Assembly (NCBI GenBank): GCA_007571275.1
Contig: RKRS01000107.1
Span: forward strand, 1-8,426
From: Dehalococcoidia bacterium
Lineage (GTDB): Bacteria > Chloroflexota > Dehalococcoidia > Bin125
DNA length: 8,426 bases
Direction: 5' to 3'
Shown here piece after piece: positions 6,197-8,426 of this stretch. The notes under the pieces were generated by a model. It saw only the letters and a program-made list of their open reading frames with translations. It made no database searches and had not been told where the DNA came from. Made by a program: the position numbers and the translations under genes. How positions within the stretch are numbered: position 1 is the stretch's first letter; every line of letters begins with the position of its first letter.

Positions 6197-7221
6197 CACC
6201 ATCCGCCGCGCCGGTCGATCGTCTGGGTCGTCGCTTTGCCGATCTGCGAGTGTCGGTCACTGACCGCTGCAACTTTCGCTGTCCGTATTGCATGCCCAAA
6301 GAGATCTTCGGACCTGGTTACGAGTTCCTGCCGCGCAGCGCGATCCTGACCTTCGAGGAGATCGTCCGTGTCGTCAGCGTCTTCGGACGGATGGGTCTGC
6401 GCAAGCTCCGCCTGACCGGTGGGGAGCCGACCGTGCGAGCGGAACTGCCGACACTGGTCGCCATGCTGCGCGAGTCGCTGCCGGACATTGATATTGCTCT
6501 GACCACGAATGGTTCGCGGCTCGTGTCGATGGCGTCGGCGCTGAAAGAGGCCGGGCTCGATCGGGTCACGGTGAGTCTGGATTCGGTCGATCCCGAAATC
6601 TGTCGCGAAATGAATGGCGTTGATTTTCCGCCTGAGCGTGTGCTTGCCGGGATAGACGCTGCGGCCGCGGCCGGCCTGGGGCCGATCAAGATCAACGCGG
6701 TGATCAAGCGCGGCGTCAACGATGAGGGCCTCGTCGACATGGCCCGCCACTTTCGCGGAACGGGACACATCGTCCGCTTTATCGAATACATGGATGTCGG
6801 CGCGACCAACGGCTGGAAACTGGACGAAGTCGTGCCCGCGCGCGAGATCATCCAGCGGCTGGAGCAAGTCGAGGGTTTGGAGCCGGTCGAAGCGGCATAT
6901 CGGGGAGAGGTCGCCAAACGCTGGCGTTGGAGTGACGGCAGCGGTGAGATTGGCGTGATCACTTCGGTGACTGAGCCGTTCTGCGGCGACTGCACGCGGG
7001 CGCGACTGTCGGCTGAGGGTTCGCTCTATACGTGTCTGTTTGCCTCGGTCGGACATGACCTGCGGGCGCAGCTACGTTCCGGGGCGTCGGATGACGAGCT
7101 GTACCAGCGGATCGCCGGGATCTGGACCGTGCGCGAGGACCGCTATTCGGAGTTGCGCGCATCGATGACCGATGATCTACCGCGACTGGGTCGGGTGGAG
7201 ATGTCACACATTGGCGGCTGA
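6193..7221 (+). CDS. moaA: GTP 3',8-cyclase MoaA
   Basis: MoaA is a radical-SAM enzyme that converts GTP to 3',8-cyclo-7,8-dihydro-GTP, the first step of molybdenum cofactor synthesis. The N-terminal radical-SAM cluster motif is C26-N-F-R-C30-P-Y-C33, followed by LRLTGGEPTVR (about 72-82) for SAM binding. The C-terminal cluster Cys residues are Cys264 and Cys267 (FCGDC) and Cys281 (YTCLF). The protein ends in the double glycine (SHIGG) required in MoaA, so it appears complete and active. I chose the GTG at 6193, which overlaps the rdgB stop as GTGA and gives 342 residues, close to the family norm. An in-frame GTG at 6151 would add 14 residues and overlap rdgB further. It is coupled to moaC downstream. 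Confidence 0.96.
   Translation: MTPSAAPVDRLGRRFADLRVSVTDRCNFRCPYCMPKEIFGPGYEFLPRSAILTFEEIVRVVSVFGRMGLRKLRLTGGEPTVRAELPTLVAMLRESLPDIDIALTTNGSRLVSMASALKEAGLDRVTVSLDSVDPEICREMNGVDFPPERVLAGIDAAAAAGLGPIKINAVIKRGVNDEGLVDMARHFRGTGHIVRFIEYMDVGATNGWKLDEVVPAREIIQRLEQVEGLEPVEAAYRGEVAKRWRWSDGSGEIGVITSVTEPFCGDCTRARLSAEGSLYTCLFASVGHDLRAQLRSGASDDELYQRIAGIWTVREDRYSELRASMTDDLPRLGRVEMSHIGG
7194..7200 (+). promoter_or_regulatory. Ribosome binding site of moaC inside moaA
   Basis: GGTGGAG, inside the last codons of moaA, lies 10 bases before the TTG at 7211. It is the main reason to prefer this unusual start codon over the in-frame ATG at 7172. Confidence 0.45.
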
Positions 7222-7714
7222 GCAAGAGCACCAGACGCAGGCGGCGCTCAGTCACATCGACGCGCAGGGTCGCGCGCGGATGGTCGATGTGGGCGATAAA
7301 GACGTCAGTGAGCGCCGCGCCGTGGCTGAAGGTCGCGTCCTGATGCAACCCGAAACGCTGCAGCTGATCCGCGATTCGGCGTTGAACAAGGGCGACGTGC
7401 TGACCACGGCCGAAGTCGCCGGGGTGATGGCGGCCAAGCGGACGCATGAACTGATTCCGCTCTGTCACCCGCTCATGCTGAACAGGGTGCTGGTCGAGCT
7501 CAGTCTGGTCGATGAGCCGCCGTCGGTCGCGATCCGGGCAGAAGTACGTTGCTCGGGCAAAACGGGAGTCGAGATGGAAGCGCTGACCGCCGTTTCGGTG
7601 GCCGGCTTGACGATCTACGACATGGCCAAGGCCGTCGACCGCGGGATGCGGATTGACGCCGTGCGGCTGCGGGAAAAGGACGGCGGTCGTTCGGGGGCGA
7701 TTCGATTGGAGTAG
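7211..7714 (+). CDS. moaC: Cyclic pyranopterin monophosphate synthase MoaC
   Basis: MoaC rearranges the MoaA product to cyclic pyranopterin monophosphate, releasing pyrophosphate. With a TTG start at 7211 it has 167 residues, close to the usual 160. Conserved blocks are: SHIDAQGRARMVDVGDK, NKGDVL with Lys60 (E. coli Lys51), HELIPLCHPL with His86 (E. coli His77), KTGVEMEALTAVSVAGLTIYDM with Glu121 and Glu123 (E. coli Glu112/114), AKAVDRG with Asp137/Lys140, and a C-terminal EKDGGRSG. All known active-site positions are kept. The start overlaps the moaA stop by 11 bases. An ATG at 7172 would add 13 residues unlike MoaC and lacks a good ribosome binding site. No moaD, moaE, moeA or mog lies in the window, so the later cofactor steps must be encoded elsewhere. 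Confidence 0.94.
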   Translation: MAAEQEHQTQAALSHIDAQGRARMVDVGDKDVSERRAVAEGRVLMQPETLQLIRDSALNKGDVLTTAEVAGVMAAKRTHELIPLCHPLMLNRVLVELSLVDEPPSVAIRAEVRCSGKTGVEMEALTAVSVAGLTIYDMAKAVDRGMRIDAVRLREKDGGRSGAIRLE

Positions 7715-7722
7715 CGCTCCAA
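7706..7722. terminator. Small hairpin between convergent moaC and TPR gene
   Basis: TTGGAG and CTCCAA are exact reverse complements around a 5-base loop that contains the moaC stop codon. A T-G wobble could extend the stem. No T-run follows on either strand, so it is not a classical intrinsic terminator. Its place in the 23-base convergent gap suggests a weak bidirectional terminator or 3'-end stabiliser. Confidence 0.3.
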
Positions 7723-7737
7723 CGGTCGCCCGTCGAT

Positions 7738-8426
7738 CTAGCCGCCCGGGTTGACCAGCGATTCAAAGCCCGGATTGCCGCGCAGACTGTCGAAGTGATC
7801 GTCGGTCTTGGCCGCTTCCGCGTAGCGCGGGTTGAGCGATGTGGCCTGTCGCAGGGCGGCGATGGCGTTGTCGGCCTGACCCAACTTGGCCGCAGCTGAG
7901 GCGAGTCCGTAATGCGCGCCGGGCTGTTCGGGCTCGAGTCGGACGGCTTCCTGGAACGAGGCCAATGCTTCCTGAGCGCGGTCCTCGTAGAGCAGGGTGA
8001 GGCCAAGGTTGGTGTGGGCGGCGCCGTCGTCTGGTCGGAGACGCAAGGCGTGTCGGAAATCGCCTTCCGCCGTGTCGAAGTCGCGGCCGAAGAGTCGCAG
8101 CAGGCCTCGGTTGACGTAGATGTCCGGGTCGTCCGGGGCCAGCTCGATCGCGCGTTCGTAGTCGTTCGCCGCCTCTTCGGTTCGATCCAGTCGGACCAAC
8201 GCGTTGGCGCGGTTGTAGTAGGCGGCGGCTGAATTGGCGTCCAGCTCGATCGCGCGGGCGTACTGGTTGACCGCTGCGTCGTAGTTGCCAGCGCCGAAGT
8301 AGGCGTTGCCCTCATCGAGGTGCGAGGCGGCGCTGCGCTCGGCCGGGACGGTGGCAGCTGGCTCAGCGGCTGGCGACGGCGCGGTTGGTGGAGCGGCGGG
8401 AGGTGGCGGCGGCGCAGCGGGAGCAG
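7738..8426 (-). CDS. TPR repeat protein, N-terminus beyond the window
   Basis: The minus-strand frame is open from the window edge to a TAG at 7738-7740, giving 228 visible residues. The first 33 or so are Pro/Ala-rich, including five prolines in a row at 5-9, and look like a flexible linker. Five tandem tetratricopeptide repeats of about 34 residues follow, from about 34 to 203, with the expected pattern (for example AYYNRANAL..., AIELAPDD, HTNLGLTLLYEDRAQEALASFQEAVRLEP). The tail has DDHFDSLRGNPGFESLV, a common end for TPR proteins. TPR arrays bind protein partners, so the role cannot be named. The Pro/Ala linker suggests an exported or anchored protein whose signal or membrane segment lies off the right edge. 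An internal TTG at 8199 is not the start, because TPR sequence continues upstream of it. It converges on moaC with a 23-base gap. Confidence 0.85.
   Translation of the reverse strand, partial: APAAPPPPPAAPPTAPSPAAEPAATVPAERSAASHLDEGNAYFGAGNYDAAVNQYARAIELDANSAAAYYNRANALVRLDRTEEAANDYERAIELAPDDPDIYVNRGLLRLFGRDFDTAEGDFRHALRLRPDDGAAHTNLGLTLLYEDRAQEALASFQEAVRLEPEQPGAHYGLASAAAKLGQADNAIAALRQATSLNPRYAEAAKTDDHFDSLRGNPGFESLVNPGG

Noticed and set aside
6046..7056. 336-codon minus-strand open frame, plus a 225-codon one within it
   Set aside because: Both are antisense to rdgB and moaA, which have full sets of family motifs. The shadow proteins show no domain pattern.
593..7714. Possible new multi-gene system or genomic island
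   Set aside because: Every gene here falls in a known core family with intact active sites. There are no transposases, integrases, tRNA-end repeats or obvious composition shifts.
7500..8315. 271-codon minus-strand open frame
   Set aside because: It is out of frame with the TPR protein and antisense to moaC, and it is Ser/Thr/Arg/Pro-rich as a shadow would be.

Overview
The window looks like chromosomal housekeeping DNA from a high-G+C bacterium, roughly 60-65% G+C by eye. I infer a member of the Chloroflexota, perhaps the marine SAR202/Dehalococcoidia side. This rests on the protein style, and especially on the N-terminal module of the binding-protein-like gene at the left edge, which I recall from that group. 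No rRNA or marker gene in the window settles it.

Layout. Positions 1-3321 are read leftward in the order folC, fabF, then a secreted solute-binding-like protein that runs off the left edge. The folC stop and fabF start overlap by 4 bases (ATGA). A 192-bp divergent intergenic region (3322-3513) follows, with weak back-to-back promoter candidates and a clean 7-bp inverted repeat. Positions 3514-7714 are read rightward as a tight cluster: class I fructose-1,6-bisphosphatase (fbp), class I fructose-bisphosphate aldolase, RdgB-type nucleotide pyrophosphatase, moaA and moaC. Gaps in this cluster are 55, 9, -4 and -11 bases, so it is probably one transcript. A leftward TPR protein (7738-8426) converges on moaC and enters from the right edge with its N-terminus missing.

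Function. The fbp/aldolase pair covers consecutive gluconeogenic steps: triose phosphates to fructose-1,6-bisphosphate to fructose-6-phosphate. RdgB removes deaminated purine nucleotides. MoaA and MoaC carry out the two-enzyme conversion of GTP to cyclic pyranopterin monophosphate, the first stage of molybdenum cofactor synthesis. FolC and FabF belong to folate and fatty-acid synthesis. Their pairing looks like operon economy rather than a shared pathway.

I see no defence system, mobile element, CRISPR array, RNA gene or obvious new multi-gene system. The points worth a second look are the module fused ahead of the binding-protein domain, the apparent loss of the canonical AMP-site motif in the FBPase, the mixed composition of the five-gene operon, and two small inverted repeats at regulatory positions.
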